From a virus, in IMG/VR virus record IMGVR_UViG_3300032011_000139, positions 1 to 23,199 of that record: a stretch of 23,199 bases of DNA; one strand, written 5' to 3'. Below the pieces are notes generated by a model. The model was not told the origin of the DNA, made no database searches, and worked only from the letters and a program-made list of their open reading frames with translations. This document shows positions 4,910-13,139 of the stretch, in pieces (position 1 is the stretch's first letter; each line of letters begins with the position of its first letter). The translations under genes were made by a program, and so were the position numbers.

Positions 4910-5644
4910 ATGACATTAAAGGCGGAGAAAATCCATTCGAATTACGATAAACATCTTAAAATTATAGATACTTACTTAGGTGATCGTAAAGAATCATGTA
5001 AAAAGCTTATAGAACACTTGGGCGAAGCCTATATTATGGCACCTGCTAGCGGTAAATCATGGCATCATAATGCTTTTGCCGGTGGTTATATCGATCACGT
5101 TAACAGGGTAGTTGAGTTTAGTATTAAACAGATGAGACTTTTCAAAGAGATGGGTGGTACTATAGATTTTACAGAAGAAGAATTGGTATTTGCTGCTTTA
5201 TTCCATGACCTTGGTAAGATAGGTGATGGAGAAAAAGAAAACTATATACCTCAGACCGATAAATGGAGGCAGGATAAGTTACATGAAATGTATACTTACA
5301 ATCCAGAGCTTGGATTTATGTTGATACCAGATAGGTCACTGTTTATATTACAAAAATTTGGTATTAAAGTATCTAAAAACGAGTTCTTAGGTATCAGATT
5401 ACACGATGGTGTGTTCGATAAAGCTAACGAAGCGTACTTCTTTAGTAACGTACCGTCATCCAGAATGAAAACCAACATAGTATTCGTACTTCATACGGCT
5501 GATTTCTTAGCCTCTAAGGTAGAGTATGATAAATGGCTTTCAGATGGTGGTGATACCTCACCGAAAACAAAAAAAACTAAGTCCTCTACGGGTAAACGGG
5601 TGAATTCCTCTCAAGGACTTAAAAACATGTTAAATAAACTATAA
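4910..5644 (+). CDS. HD-domain phosphohydrolase
   Basis: The metal-binding pattern of the HD superfamily is visible: H63 in GGYIDHVNRV, the H99-D100 doublet in ALFHDLGKIG, a later H165-D166 in RLHDGVFD, and D198 in VLHTADFLASK. The enzyme should hydrolyse phosphate esters in nucleotides or nucleic acid; the layout recalls YhaM-like 3'-5' exoribonucleases and HD proteins of T4-like marine phages. The N-terminal 50 residues are helical. The last 30 are a Lys/Thr/Ser-rich flexible tail (KTKKTKSSTGKR) that could contact nucleic acid. The stop overlaps the next start (TAATG). The substrate cannot be told from sequence. Confidence 0.85.
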   Translation: MTLKAEKIHSNYDKHLKIIDTYLGDRKESCKKLIEHLGEAYIMAPASGKSWHHNAFAGGYIDHVNRVVEFSIKQMRLFKEMGGTIDFTEEELVFAALFHDLGKIGDGEKENYIPQTDKWRQDKLHEMYTYNPELGFMLIPDRSLFILQKFGIKVSKNEFLGIRLHDGVFDKANEAYFFSNVPSSRMKTNIVFVLHTADFLASKVEYDKWLSDGGDTSPKTKKTKSSTGKRVNSSQGLKNMLNKL

Positions 5645-5955
5645 TGAATATAACTTTATACATAATAATCGGTTTTTTAGTTGCCATTTCGGGAACTTTA
5701 GTGTATCTTATTAGAAACCTTATGGTGAAAGTAGAAAAATACGAAGATGTTACAATAGATCAAGCACAGTATCTTCAGAGTATTTCTAATATCATAGGGG
5801 AATCTAACAAACACTTACAGAATCTCGACGAAAAGGGGGTCTTTCAATCAGATGATGAAGTTGGTGAATTTTTTAACCAAATGAAAGCAGTACAAGACGA
5901 ATTGAATAGGTACATGCTCCCAGATAACTATGGCAAGGAAGAGAGCGAAAGCTAA
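5644..5955 (+). CDS. Membrane-anchored small protein, 103 aa
   Basis: One N-terminal transmembrane segment (residues 3-25) is followed by an 80-residue cytoplasmic region that looks helical and acidic (KVEKYEDVTIDQAQYLQS..., DEKGVFQSDDEVGEFFNQMK). The shape is a membrane-tethered coiled coil. I recall similar proteins next to late sigma genes in marine T4-like phages, without a known function. Its start overlaps the HD gene's stop, and its last 26 bases overlap the sigma factor gene, so the three should be made together. Confidence 0.7.
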   Translation: MNITLYIIIGFLVAISGTLVYLIRNLMVKVEKYEDVTIDQAQYLQSISNIIGESNKHLQNLDEKGVFQSDDEVGEFFNQMKAVQDELNRYMLPDNYGKEESES

Positions 5956-6634
5956 TTACTTTACAAGAGAGACAGAAGAGTACATTGTAAGGTTTAATGA
6001 ATCGGAAGATCAAGACTACAGAAGTAAGATCTTTACAGATCACATTTATTACCCATTTTATAAACTAGCAGAAAACATAATTCATACATTTAAGTTCTAC
6101 TACACAGATGTAGATAAAATAGAAGACTTAAAGCATGAAATAGTCTCAGTATTATACGAAGAGAAGATAATGAAGTTTGATCCTACTAATGGAGCAAAAG
6201 CTTACTCTTATTTTGGTACTATTGTTAAAAGGTGGCTGATAAACTACAACAATAAGAACTATAAAAAATTAAAACAGATAGGTCAGTTCGCTGATATGGA
6301 GGACTCCTATAAACAGGCGTATGCTGTTGACCACGCTTATGGTAAAACCTTAAGTGACTTTATAGATATATGGGTTGATGAAACCTACCTCATAATAGAC
6401 GACTTATTTATTAAAGAACAAGATAAAAAAATAGCAGATGCTGTTTTAACTATTTTTAAAACTAGACACGATTTAGATATTTTTAAGAAAAAGGCTCTTT
6501 ATATATACATTAGAGAAATGACAGATTGCGATACACCTAACCTAACTAAAGTAATAAACGTACTAAAAGTTAAGTTTAAAGAAAAGTACCAAAAAAGCTA
6601 TGATTTAGGATTATTAACTAATAAGTCTCAATAA
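5930..6634 (+). CDS. 55: Late transcription sigma factor, T4 gp55-like
   Basis: The product (234 aa) carries a sigma region 2-like core at residues 83-107: FDPTNGAKAYSYFGTIV followed by KRWLINYN. This matches the gp55 family's F-D-x..A-x-x-Y-F-x-T-I-x-x-R/N signature used to bind core polymerase and melt the -10. The basic N-terminus (MARKRAK) and lysine-rich C-terminal part (FKKKALY, KVKFKEKYQKS) fit DNA and clamp contact. T4 gp55 is shorter (185 aa). It would redirect host RNA polymerase to late promoters, and it sits directly before the tail-gene run. It overlaps the upstream membrane-protein gene. Partner genes gp33 and gp45 are not in the window. Confidence 0.8.
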   Translation: MARKRAKANYFTRETEEYIVRFNESEDQDYRSKIFTDHIYYPFYKLAENIIHTFKFYYTDVDKIEDLKHEIVSVLYEEKIMKFDPTNGAKAYSYFGTIVKRWLINYNNKNYKKLKQIGQFADMEDSYKQAYAVDHAYGKTLSDFIDIWVDETYLIIDDLFIKEQDKKIADAVLTIFKTRHDLDIFKKKALYIYIREMTDCDTPNLTKVINVLKVKFKEKYQKSYDLGLLTNKSQ

Positions 6635-6637
6635 GTC

Positions 6638-6652
6638 TATTTATATATAAAA
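6638..6652 (+). promoter_or_regulatory. Possible late promoter, AT-rich box
   Basis: TATTTATATATAAAA lies 4-18 bases upstream of the ATG at 6657, in the only gap between the sigma factor gene and the tail operon. A near copy occurs before 17403. If it is a promoter, the leader would be very short. It may instead be an A/T-rich translation leader, as used by Bacteroidetes. Confidence 0.35.
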
Positions 6653-6656
6653 CATT

Positions 6657-7025
6657 ATGAGTTTAGATAAAGAAATATTTAAGGGCAAAACCTTATCTGA
6701 CCTCTTCGGTGAAATATACGATAACTCAAAAGAGACTAAATCACAAGTAAAAGGGCTTATAGCTGAACTAAAACCTTTAATTGAGAATATAGGCGACGCT
6801 ACTTTACTAGTACCGATGATAAAGGAGTACATGGAGATAGGTGTTAAAAATGATGAACACCTCATCAAACTAGCTACTGTAATACAGAGGTTAGAAATAG
6901 CAGCTTCTAAGGGAGAGACGGGGGAATTCGACCTCTCCGAACTACAGGATTTATTAGAAGAGTCTGAACAAGCACAAGAAGAAGTTAAAGATATAGGAAC
7001 CACAGAAGAAGGTAACGAAGAATAA
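6657..7025 (+). CDS. Conserved-looking acidic phage protein, 122 aa
   Basis: A helical, acidic protein. Residues 1-80 contain IFKGKTLSDLFGEIYDNS and VPMIKEYMEIGVKNDEHLIKLA, a pattern I associate with unannotated genes near the baseplate cluster in marine T4-like phages. Residues 95-122 are a low-complexity acidic tail (ELQDLLEESEQAQEEVK). It is the first gene after the late sigma factor and is separated from the spike gene by two bases, so it is likely a late virion or assembly protein. An assembly chaperone is possible; no direct evidence. Confidence 0.6.
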   Translation: MSLDKEIFKGKTLSDLFGEIYDNSKETKSQVKGLIAELKPLIENIGDATLLVPMIKEYMEIGVKNDEHLIKLATVIQRLEIAASKGETGEFDLSELQDLLEESEQAQEEVKDIGTTEEGNEE

Positions 7026-7027
7026 AT

Positions 7028-8140
7028 ATGTTTTCTCCTAATTACTTAGTACCAGAAGAATCATCCCTACAGGGAACATTTGCAGCTAGAGTTGCTCACG
7101 TAGTTCTAGATGAATCAGACGAGATGTATTCTGACTATGGTAAGCAAAATTCTATAGGATGTATATTCTATATACCTATTGGAGTAGATTATGAAAAAAA
7201 AGATTTAAGAGATCTACCTTTTGCTAAACCCCTAGACAGCTCAGTAAGAAGGTACCCTTTAAATGAGGAGATAGTATTGATCACATCAGCACCCAGTAGT
7301 ATATTGACAGATAGAGATAAATCAGCTTACTATACTAGAATAGTTTCTATCTGGAACAACCCTAATCATAACGCTTTTCCTGCTGGTGATGACTTAGAGC
7401 TGGGATACAACATTGACGAGCAAAGAGTATCACCCCTGCAACCTTTTTACGGAGATGTAATACTAGAAGGTAGGTCGGGACAGACTATAAGGTTCGGAGG
7501 AGAAGAACATCCAAAAAACATATATACTAAAGATGATAATAAAGGAAAACCTTTTATTATTATATCTAACGGCCAGGTACTTAAGACCGGTGGTAACGAC
7601 TTTACTGAGGAAGATATAAATAAAGACGACTCAACCATCTTTATAACCTCAGATCATACGGTACCATTAAAGCAGTCTAGAACTAAATATAAAGCAGCCG
7701 ATATAGAACCTACAGATGCAAGTAAGTATAAAGGAAAGCAGATAATACTTAATAGCGGTAGGCTTTATTTTAACAGCAAAGATGAAGATATATTATTTTC
7801 TGCAAAAGAATCTTTCGGAGTAACAGCTAAAGACATTAGTCTTGATGGAGACAAATATGTTGCTATTGATGCTAAAAAAATACTCTTAGGAGAAAAGGCA
7901 AGATTATATGAATCGCAACCTGTAATATTAGGTGATAGTTTAGAGTACTTATTAGATGACTTATTTAACGCTTTGAAGGGAGTAAGTAGAGCAATGGCTA
8001 AAGCACAAGCAGGAGGAAAGCCTGTAACTTCTTTAATGAAAGAAGCACCTAAGCTAAGCGGAATAGTAAGACAGCTTAAAAGAAGGATTAATCCAAGTGG
8101 TAAATCTGATTTAAAATCTAAAAAAACATTTACTGAGTAA
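7028..8140 (+). CDS. Baseplate central spike-like protein (gp5/VgrG-type candidate)
   Basis: Three parts can be seen in 370 residues. Residues 1-130 look like an OB-type beta domain (GTFAARVAHVVLDESDE, NSIGCIFYIPIG). Around 142-158 lies GDVILEGRSGQTIRFGG, a motif I associate with spike or hub proteins of marine myoviruses. Residues 244-292 show short strands in register (ILFSAKESFGVTAKDI, LDGDKYVAIDAKKILLG), like the trimeric beta-helix needle of gp5/VgrG. The C-terminal 80 residues are helical and basic. No lysozyme domain like that of T4 gp5 is present. The position just before the wedge genes fits. The stop overlaps the next ATG (TAATG). Confidence 0.6.
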   Translation: MFSPNYLVPEESSLQGTFAARVAHVVLDESDEMYSDYGKQNSIGCIFYIPIGVDYEKKDLRDLPFAKPLDSSVRRYPLNEEIVLITSAPSSILTDRDKSAYYTRIVSIWNNPNHNAFPAGDDLELGYNIDEQRVSPLQPFYGDVILEGRSGQTIRFGGEEHPKNIYTKDDNKGKPFIIISNGQVLKTGGNDFTEEDINKDDSTIFITSDHTVPLKQSRTKYKAADIEPTDASKYKGKQIILNSGRLYFNSKDEDILFSAKESFGVTAKDISLDGDKYVAIDAKKILLGEKARLYESQPVILGDSLEYLLDDLFNALKGVSRAMAKAQAGGKPVTSLMKEAPKLSGIVRQLKRRINPSGKSDLKSKKTFTE

Positions 8141-8961
8141 TGCCACACGGATTATTAAAAGAATTTAAAAGTAACTTATCAGGTATAGTAGCTATGGCCT
8201 TAGGAAGATTAGAATCCTATGCTATAGAGTATGCTACTAGAAAGGTTAACGAAATAATTAATGCATTAAGAGATAAGTGTCCTCCACCTGCTGTACTTAA
8301 TCAGTTGAGTAAAACAGTAAATAATATTAGAAAAGTAATAACTAAGGTAGATAGTAGAATAGATAAGTTTGCACAGATACCTAAGAAATTAGATAAACCC
8401 ATTAAAGGAGGTAAAGTAGCAGTACAAATACTATCACACCTACCAGTACCATCAGCAATAGGTACACCACCAGGTCCTGCTGGAGGGTTAATACTAGCAG
8501 TAAAAACAGGAAAGATACAAACTCTATCAAGTCTATTAGTATGGACTAGAAAGATGGTTGAAGTGTTAGAAGATGATCAAAAAGCAATTAAACTTCTAAT
8601 AGAAGATAGTAATACTATTTTTAGCCCAATAAAGCAAAGGCTAGATACTATTGATAGACTTCTACAGAGATGTGCTGAGAACCCAGATCTTTCACAAGAC
8701 GATAGAGATAAGATACTTGAAGGACTAAATGTACCAAGGAAAGGTACTTTAGAACCTACCTCATACACAGGTCAAAACGGTAGAGTTTATAACATAGAGG
8801 TAATACAAGATATAAACGCTCCAGCTATAGCTCCAAAAAGGATTGCAATAGCTAAAGACTTTAGGGGAATAGTAGTTTTAAAAGGAGAATCTTCTTTTGC
8901 TAGCGACCCTCAAGTACTGATTGACGAATTAAAATTAAGAATTGACAACCAACTTCCATAA
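8140..8961 (+). CDS. Helical structural protein, 273 aa
   Basis: No family is recognised. The first 100 residues and residues 125-190 look like long amphipathic helices (RLESYAIEYATRKVNEIINAL, QLSKTVNNIRKVITKVDSR). They are divided by a Gly/Pro-rich hydrophobic segment, residues 105-122 (VPSAIGTPPGPAGGLILA), that might insert in or pass through a membrane. The C-terminal 60 residues are beta-like. Translation is coupled to the spike-like gene. A needle-tip, hub or tape-associated role is possible, since the helix / hydrophobic loop / helix design recalls proteins that enter the host envelope, but this is inference. Confidence 0.55.
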   Translation: MPHGLLKEFKSNLSGIVAMALGRLESYAIEYATRKVNEIINALRDKCPPPAVLNQLSKTVNNIRKVITKVDSRIDKFAQIPKKLDKPIKGGKVAVQILSHLPVPSAIGTPPGPAGGLILAVKTGKIQTLSSLLVWTRKMVEVLEDDQKAIKLLIEDSNTIFSPIKQRLDTIDRLLQRCAENPDLSQDDRDKILEGLNVPRKGTLEPTSYTGQNGRVYNIEVIQDINAPAIAPKRIAIAKDFRGIVVLKGESSFASDPQVLIDELKLRIDNQLP

Positions 8962-8978
8962 CTTAACTATTTATTAAT

Positions 8979-9431
8979 ATGAAGACTAATGAACTTAGAA
9001 AACTTATAAGAGAAGAAGTAAAGAAAGCAGTTAAAGAAGAGTTACAAGATATGCTCAACGAAGCAGTAAAATTTGCTAGTACTCCGAATAAGACTGGTGT
9101 AGGTAATTCCTACAGACCAATTACTCAAAAAGACATAAAGAGAACCTGGTCTACTGGCCCTCTTAACCCTGGAACTATTCCTTTAGAAGAAATGCTCCAG
9201 CAAACTAAAAAATCAATGACAGGTGAAGACTACAATAACGTAGTATCTTCAGACTCTTCTATGGTTAGAAAACCTAACTTTGCAAGCGGTATGGCAGCTA
9301 ATATGGGTATGACTGAAAACTCAGGACCTAAAGCCGGTATAGATATAAGCAAATTAGATTTTGTAAAAAATGCAAAAGCAGTATATGATATGTCTATGAA
9401 GAAAGATAAACAAAAAGGCGGAATGATATAA
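8979..9431 (+). CDS. Small virion protein with N-terminal coiled coil, 150 aa
   Basis: Residues 1-30 (LRKLIREEVKKAVKEELQDML) form a strongly charged amphipathic helix of a kind common at the N-terminus of phage structural and scaffold proteins. The rest is polar and low in hydrophobics (many N, S, G and M), probably flexible, with a basic C-terminal KKDKQKGG. It is preceded by TATTTATTAAT immediately before the ATG and followed after 2 bases by the gp25-like gene. Function is unknown; an assembly factor or minor baseplate part is likely from context. Confidence 0.6.
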   Translation: MKTNELRKLIREEVKKAVKEELQDMLNEAVKFASTPNKTGVGNSYRPITQKDIKRTWSTGPLNPGTIPLEEMLQQTKKSMTGEDYNNVVSSDSSMVRKPNFASGMAANMGMTENSGPKAGIDISKLDFVKNAKAVYDMSMKKDKQKGGMI

Positions 9432-9433
9432 TT

Positions 9434-9844
9434 ATGGCGTTTGAGATAAAAAAAATTAACCCGTTAGACTTAACTCCTAGTAAAGGAGTTGGAGTATCTT
9501 TACCGTTTTCAGGGAATGCAGTATTTAATACAACCTTTGAAACTAAAGATGCTATAAAAGCTAATTTGATTAATTATTTTTTAACAGCTAAAGGTGAACG
9601 TTACTTTAACCCTTCTTTTGGAGCAGGATTAAGAAACTTATTATTTAGTAATATAGATGAATCAACTTTAGATGAAATTAGAATAAATATCTTGGATGAT
9701 TTAGAAAAATTCTTTCCTAGAGTACAGGTTACAAGTTTAGAGTTGATACCACAAACTGACAGTAATACTATAGTTTTCAGTATGAAATACGCAATAGCTG
9801 ATTCTAACATATCTGATGAAGTAGTAATAAATTTTAACAAGTAA
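9434..9844 (+). CDS. 25: Baseplate wedge protein, gp25-like (GPW/gp25 family)
   Basis: The family signature is clear: residues 51-75 read TAKGERYFNPSFGAGL followed by RNLLFSNID, the T-x-x-G-E-R-x-x-x-P-x-F-G motif of T4 gp25 and P2 gpW. The length of 136 aa matches the family (T4 gp25 is 132 aa). In T4, gp25 forms the wedge core with gp6 and gp53 and touches the sheath-initiating ring. The gp6-like gene follows with overlapping stop and start (TAATG), the same neighbour order as in many T4-like phages. Confidence 0.92.
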   Translation: MAFEIKKINPLDLTPSKGVGVSLPFSGNAVFNTTFETKDAIKANLINYFLTAKGERYFNPSFGAGLRNLLFSNIDESTLDEIRINILDDLEKFFPRVQVTSLELIPQTDSNTIVFSMKYAIADSNISDEVVINFNK

Positions 9845-11652
9845 TGGCACAAGAAAGAATAGTAAAATATATTAATAAGAATTTTGATGACTTTAGGTCA
9901 CAACTTGTAGAGTATGCTAAAAGCTACTTTCCTGATACTTATAATGACTTTGACGCTACCTCTCCCGGTATGATGTTTATTGAAATGGCATCGTATGTTG
10001 GAGACGTACTATCATTCTACCAGGATACACAACTACAAGAAACTTTTTTAACTTATGCAAAAGATCCCAAAAATCTTTTTAACCTAGCATACATGATGGG
10101 ATATACTCCAAAAGTTACCGGAGTATCTGAAGTAGATATAACTATAACTCAAACAGTAAATGCTAACGGATCATACTTACCTACCTGGACTGCAGCAGCA
10201 GCACTACCAGCTAACTCAGTAGTTAAAGCATCAGATGCATCAGCTACTAATTTTATTATTCAAGACCCGGTAGACTTTCAATTTAGTAGCTCTTATAACC
10301 CTACTATAGTTGAAATAGCTACTTTAGACGGAAGCAATAATCCTGCAACCTTTAAACTAACTAAGACAGTTAAAGCATTTTCCGGTAAAGTAAAAAGTAA
10401 AACGTTTTCAGTAAGTAATGCAGAGAAATTTAAAACACTAACTATATCTGATGATAATATAGTTCAGGTATTAGAAGTAACAGGTAGTAGTACCGGTGAT
10501 AGTTATTTTGAAGTTCCTTTCTTAGGACAGGATACAATCTTTGATGACGTATCAAACAGCAGCTCAGACTCAAACAATGTTCCTTATGTTTTAGCACTTA
10601 AAAAAGTACCTAAAAGATTTGTAGCTAGATTTAGATCTAATGGTAATTTAGACCTTCAATTTGGAGCCGGAACATCAGATAGCGATGATTCTGTTATTTT
10701 ACCAGACCCTACTAATGTCGGTAGCGGTACCAACCAGGGGATAAATAGAATAGACTACGCTTATGACCCCTCCAACTTCACGTATAGTAAAGCTTACGGA
10801 GTCGCCTTAAACGAAGGAGTTACAGTAAAGTATTTAGTAGGAGGAGGAGCAAGCTCTAACGTACCAGCAGGAACTATAACAAATAAGAACTCTATAGTAC
10901 CTACTCGAGGAACATTAGCTTCTTTATCTTTTACAAACGAAAGACCAGCTGCAGGAGGAAGAGATGGAGACTCAGTAGAAGAATTAAGAGAAAACTCTCT
11001 TAGGTCGTTTAGCGAACAAAGTAGAGCTGTAACACTACAGGACTATACTGTTAGAGCTTTATCACTTCCATCTAAGTTTGGTAGCATGGCTAAAGTATAT
11101 GCTACTCAAGACGAATTAACAAATACTAATACAACAGATGCTATAGTTGATAATAATCCATTAGCACTTTCACTTTATGTATTAGCCTACGATAACGATA
11201 AAAAACTTACTTCGGCAACATCAACCTTGAAAACTAATCTTAAAACCTATCTAGCTGAATATATGATGATATCAGATAGTTTAAACTTTAAGGATGCTTT
11301 TGTTGTTAATGTGGGGATAAATTACGATATTATAGTAAGACCTAATTTTGCAGGTCGAGATGTTCTACTAAACTGTAACTTAGCACTACAGGATTATTTT
11401 AATATCGATAAAAGAAATATTAACCAAACTATTAATATATCAGAACTATATCTTATATTAGATAAAATAAAAGGAGTACAGACAGTACAGAATATAGAAA
11501 TTATAAATCTAAATGGCGGTAACTATTCACAATATGGATACGACATCGAAGGAGCAACTAGAAATAGTATAGTATACCCTTCTTATGATCCATGTATATT
11601 TGAAGTAAAGTTTCCTAATGCAGATATTAAAGGAAGAGTAATAACAAGATAA
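9844..11652 (+). CDS. 6: Baseplate wedge protein, gp6-like (baseplate J family)
   Basis: 602 aa against 660 in T4 gp6. The N-terminal FDATSPGMMFIEMASYVGD segment (residues 37-55) with SFYQDTQLQETFL matches the opening of gp6/baseplate-J wedge proteins. Residues about 370-405 (GGRDGDSVEELRENSLRSF, then RAVTLQDYTVRAL) match the J-like core in which an R-A-V-T-x-x-D-Y motif is typical. The C-terminal part (NVGINYDIIVRPNFAGRD) is the usual alternating-strand domain. gp6 dimers join the wedges into the inner baseplate ring and drive its change of shape on contraction. It is coupled to the gp25-like gene. Confidence 0.9.
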   Translation: MAQERIVKYINKNFDDFRSQLVEYAKSYFPDTYNDFDATSPGMMFIEMASYVGDVLSFYQDTQLQETFLTYAKDPKNLFNLAYMMGYTPKVTGVSEVDITITQTVNANGSYLPTWTAAAALPANSVVKASDASATNFIIQDPVDFQFSSSYNPTIVEIATLDGSNNPATFKLTKTVKAFSGKVKSKTFSVSNAEKFKTLTISDDNIVQVLEVTGSSTGDSYFEVPFLGQDTIFDDVSNSSSDSNNVPYVLALKKVPKRFVARFRSNGNLDLQFGAGTSDSDDSVILPDPTNVGSGTNQGINRIDYAYDPSNFTYSKAYGVALNEGVTVKYLVGGGASSNVPAGTITNKNSIVPTRGTLASLSFTNERPAAGGRDGDSVEELRENSLRSFSEQSRAVTLQDYTVRALSLPSKFGSMAKVYATQDELTNTNTTDAIVDNNPLALSLYVLAYDNDKKLTSATSTLKTNLKTYLAEYMMISDSLNFKDAFVVNVGINYDIIVRPNFAGRDVLLNCNLALQDYFNIDKRNINQTINISELYLILDKIKGVQTVQNIEIINLNGGNYSQYGYDIEGATRNSIVYPSYDPCIFEVKFPNADIKGRVITR

Positions 11653-11653
11653 A

Positions 11654-12784
11654 ATGGCAGTATATAAAATATTTCCCGAACAAGATACTTTTATCTATAC
11701 TCAAGTAGTAACCGGTAATGCTGGATACGATGAGATATTAGAAATAGGTGGTTATAATATACAAAACATTGGACAGTCTTCAAGAGCATTGATACAGTTT
11801 AAAACTTCTGAAATAGTAAACACTGTTAACAGAACTATAGCAACTGGATCTTGGAGCGCTAGCTTAGATTTATCACTAGCATCTGGGTATGAAAATCCTG
11901 CAACACAGTCCATATATGTTTACCCTTTAGCCCAGCAATGGGAAGGAGGAGTAGGAAAATTTGGAGACGAACTAGGATCTTCTTTAACTTCACAAAGTGC
12001 TGATAAATCAGGCTGTTCTTGGAGATATAGAAAAGCAGAAGAAACCGATGCATGGACATTAACTAGCTTTCCTACCGACGTTACTGGCTCTTATAATGGT
12101 ACTTACCCTGGGGGAGGTAGCTGGTTCTCTGCTTCAAGTGCGACTAATTTAGAAGCTACTCAAAGCTTTGGATTAAACGATCAACTTGATCTAAGCGTAG
12201 ATGTTACAAAAGCAGCTAAACTACACTACTCAGGAACGTTAAACAACTATGGTTATATTATTAAACTTCAAGATAGTTTAGAGTTTAACCTTTCAGCTTC
12301 ATTACTTAATAAGTACTATAGTAGTAATACTAATACTATATACCCTCCATCCTTAACATTTAAATGGGATGATAGCTCTTATAATACCGGTAGTTTAACC
12401 TTACTATCTTCGTCAGAAGCTATATGTCAAGTATCTAACAATAGAGGTGAGTATGCAGATATAGGTAAGACAAGATTTAGACTATCAGCTAGACCGATTG
12501 CTCCTCCTAGAATATTTACAACAGGATCTATATATAAAACTAATTATGCACTACCTTCTGGTTCATTTTACGGACTACAGGATGCATATACAGAAGAAAT
12601 GGAAATACCTTTTGATACAAGCTTTACTAAGGTAAGCTGTGACTCAACTGGTCCCTTTTTTGATGTATATATGAGCGGTCTTCAACCTGAAAGGTATTAT
12701 AAAATATTAATAAAAAGCACATTAGACGGTACTACATCAGTATTTGATAATGACAATATATTTAAGGTAGTTAGAAATGGCTAA
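11654..12784 (+). CDS. Beta-rich baseplate/tail structural protein, 376 aa
   Basis: The opening MAVYKIFPEQDTFIYTQ and a DNRLRE-like jelly-roll pattern in residues 1-120 (RALIQFKTSEI..., SIYVYPLAQQWEGG) suggest a beta-sandwich of the kind seen in many phage structural proteins. The rest alternates strands with Gly/Ser-rich turns and repeated TGS triplets. There is no catalytic motif. It occupies the position after gp6, where T4 has gp7, but does not look like gp7. It overlaps the next gene by 8 bases. A peripheral baseplate or fibre-attachment role is likely. Confidence 0.55.
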   Translation: MAVYKIFPEQDTFIYTQVVTGNAGYDEILEIGGYNIQNIGQSSRALIQFKTSEIVNTVNRTIATGSWSASLDLSLASGYENPATQSIYVYPLAQQWEGGVGKFGDELGSSLTSQSADKSGCSWRYRKAEETDAWTLTSFPTDVTGSYNGTYPGGGSWFSASSATNLEATQSFGLNDQLDLSVDVTKAAKLHYSGTLNNYGYIIKLQDSLEFNLSASLLNKYYSSNTNTIYPPSLTFKWDDSSYNTGSLTLLSSSEAICQVSNNRGEYADIGKTRFRLSARPIAPPRIFTTGSIYKTNYALPSGSFYGLQDAYTEEMEIPFDTSFTKVSCDSTGPFFDVYMSGLQPERYYKILIKSTLDGTTSVFDNDNIFKVVRNG

Positions 12785-13139
12785 AAAATATGACATAAGG
12801 ATACAAAAGACAGTATTAAATAAAGATCAATTTGACAAAGCAGTTGATACTTCATTTAAAACCTTTGTTACAGTACCTGATGAAACAGATGAAATAACTA
12901 TATCTGAGTTTTTTAACTTATATGAAAAACTATATTATGATATACCGGTAGAAGGTGAAGTTAATTCACATGAGTTTTTAGTTATTGAAAGCGGTAAATT
13001 AGTAAACTTAGAGCAAGACACAACAGAAATACAACCATTATTAGATGAAATAACTACTCTAAGACAGAGAGTATTAGATCTAAATAGTGATATAATAGAG
13101 TTACAAACAGAGAATTTGACCAACGATGCCACAGACTAA
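12777..13139 (+). CDS. Small structural protein with C-terminal coiled coil, 120 aa
   Basis: Residues 1-80 form a compact mixed domain (YDIRIQKTVLNKDQFDKAV, FFNLYEKLYYDIP). Residues 83-115 (TEIQPLLDEITTLRQRVLDL, then NSDIIELQTEN) have leucine/isoleucine heptads typical of a trimeric or dimeric coiled coil. The gene overlaps both neighbours (8 and 14 bases), so it is made together with the 1004-aa wedge-like protein and probably binds it or its predecessor. No named family is recognised. Confidence 0.6.
   Translation: MAKKYDIRIQKTVLNKDQFDKAVDTSFKTFVTVPDETDEITISEFFNLYEKLYYDIPVEGEVNSHEFLVIESGKLVNLEQDTTEIQPLLDEITTLRQRVLDLNSDIIELQTENLTNDATD

Noticed and set aside
6641-7003. Minus-strand ORF of 120 codons
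   Set aside because: Lies opposite the acidic 122-aa gene, Ser/Cys-rich as expected for reversed GAA/AGA codons, and has no promoter or leader.
7765-8148. Minus-strand ORF of 127 codons overlapping the spike-like gene
   Set aside because: Entirely antisense to a gene with clear beta-helix-like pattern; no independent support.
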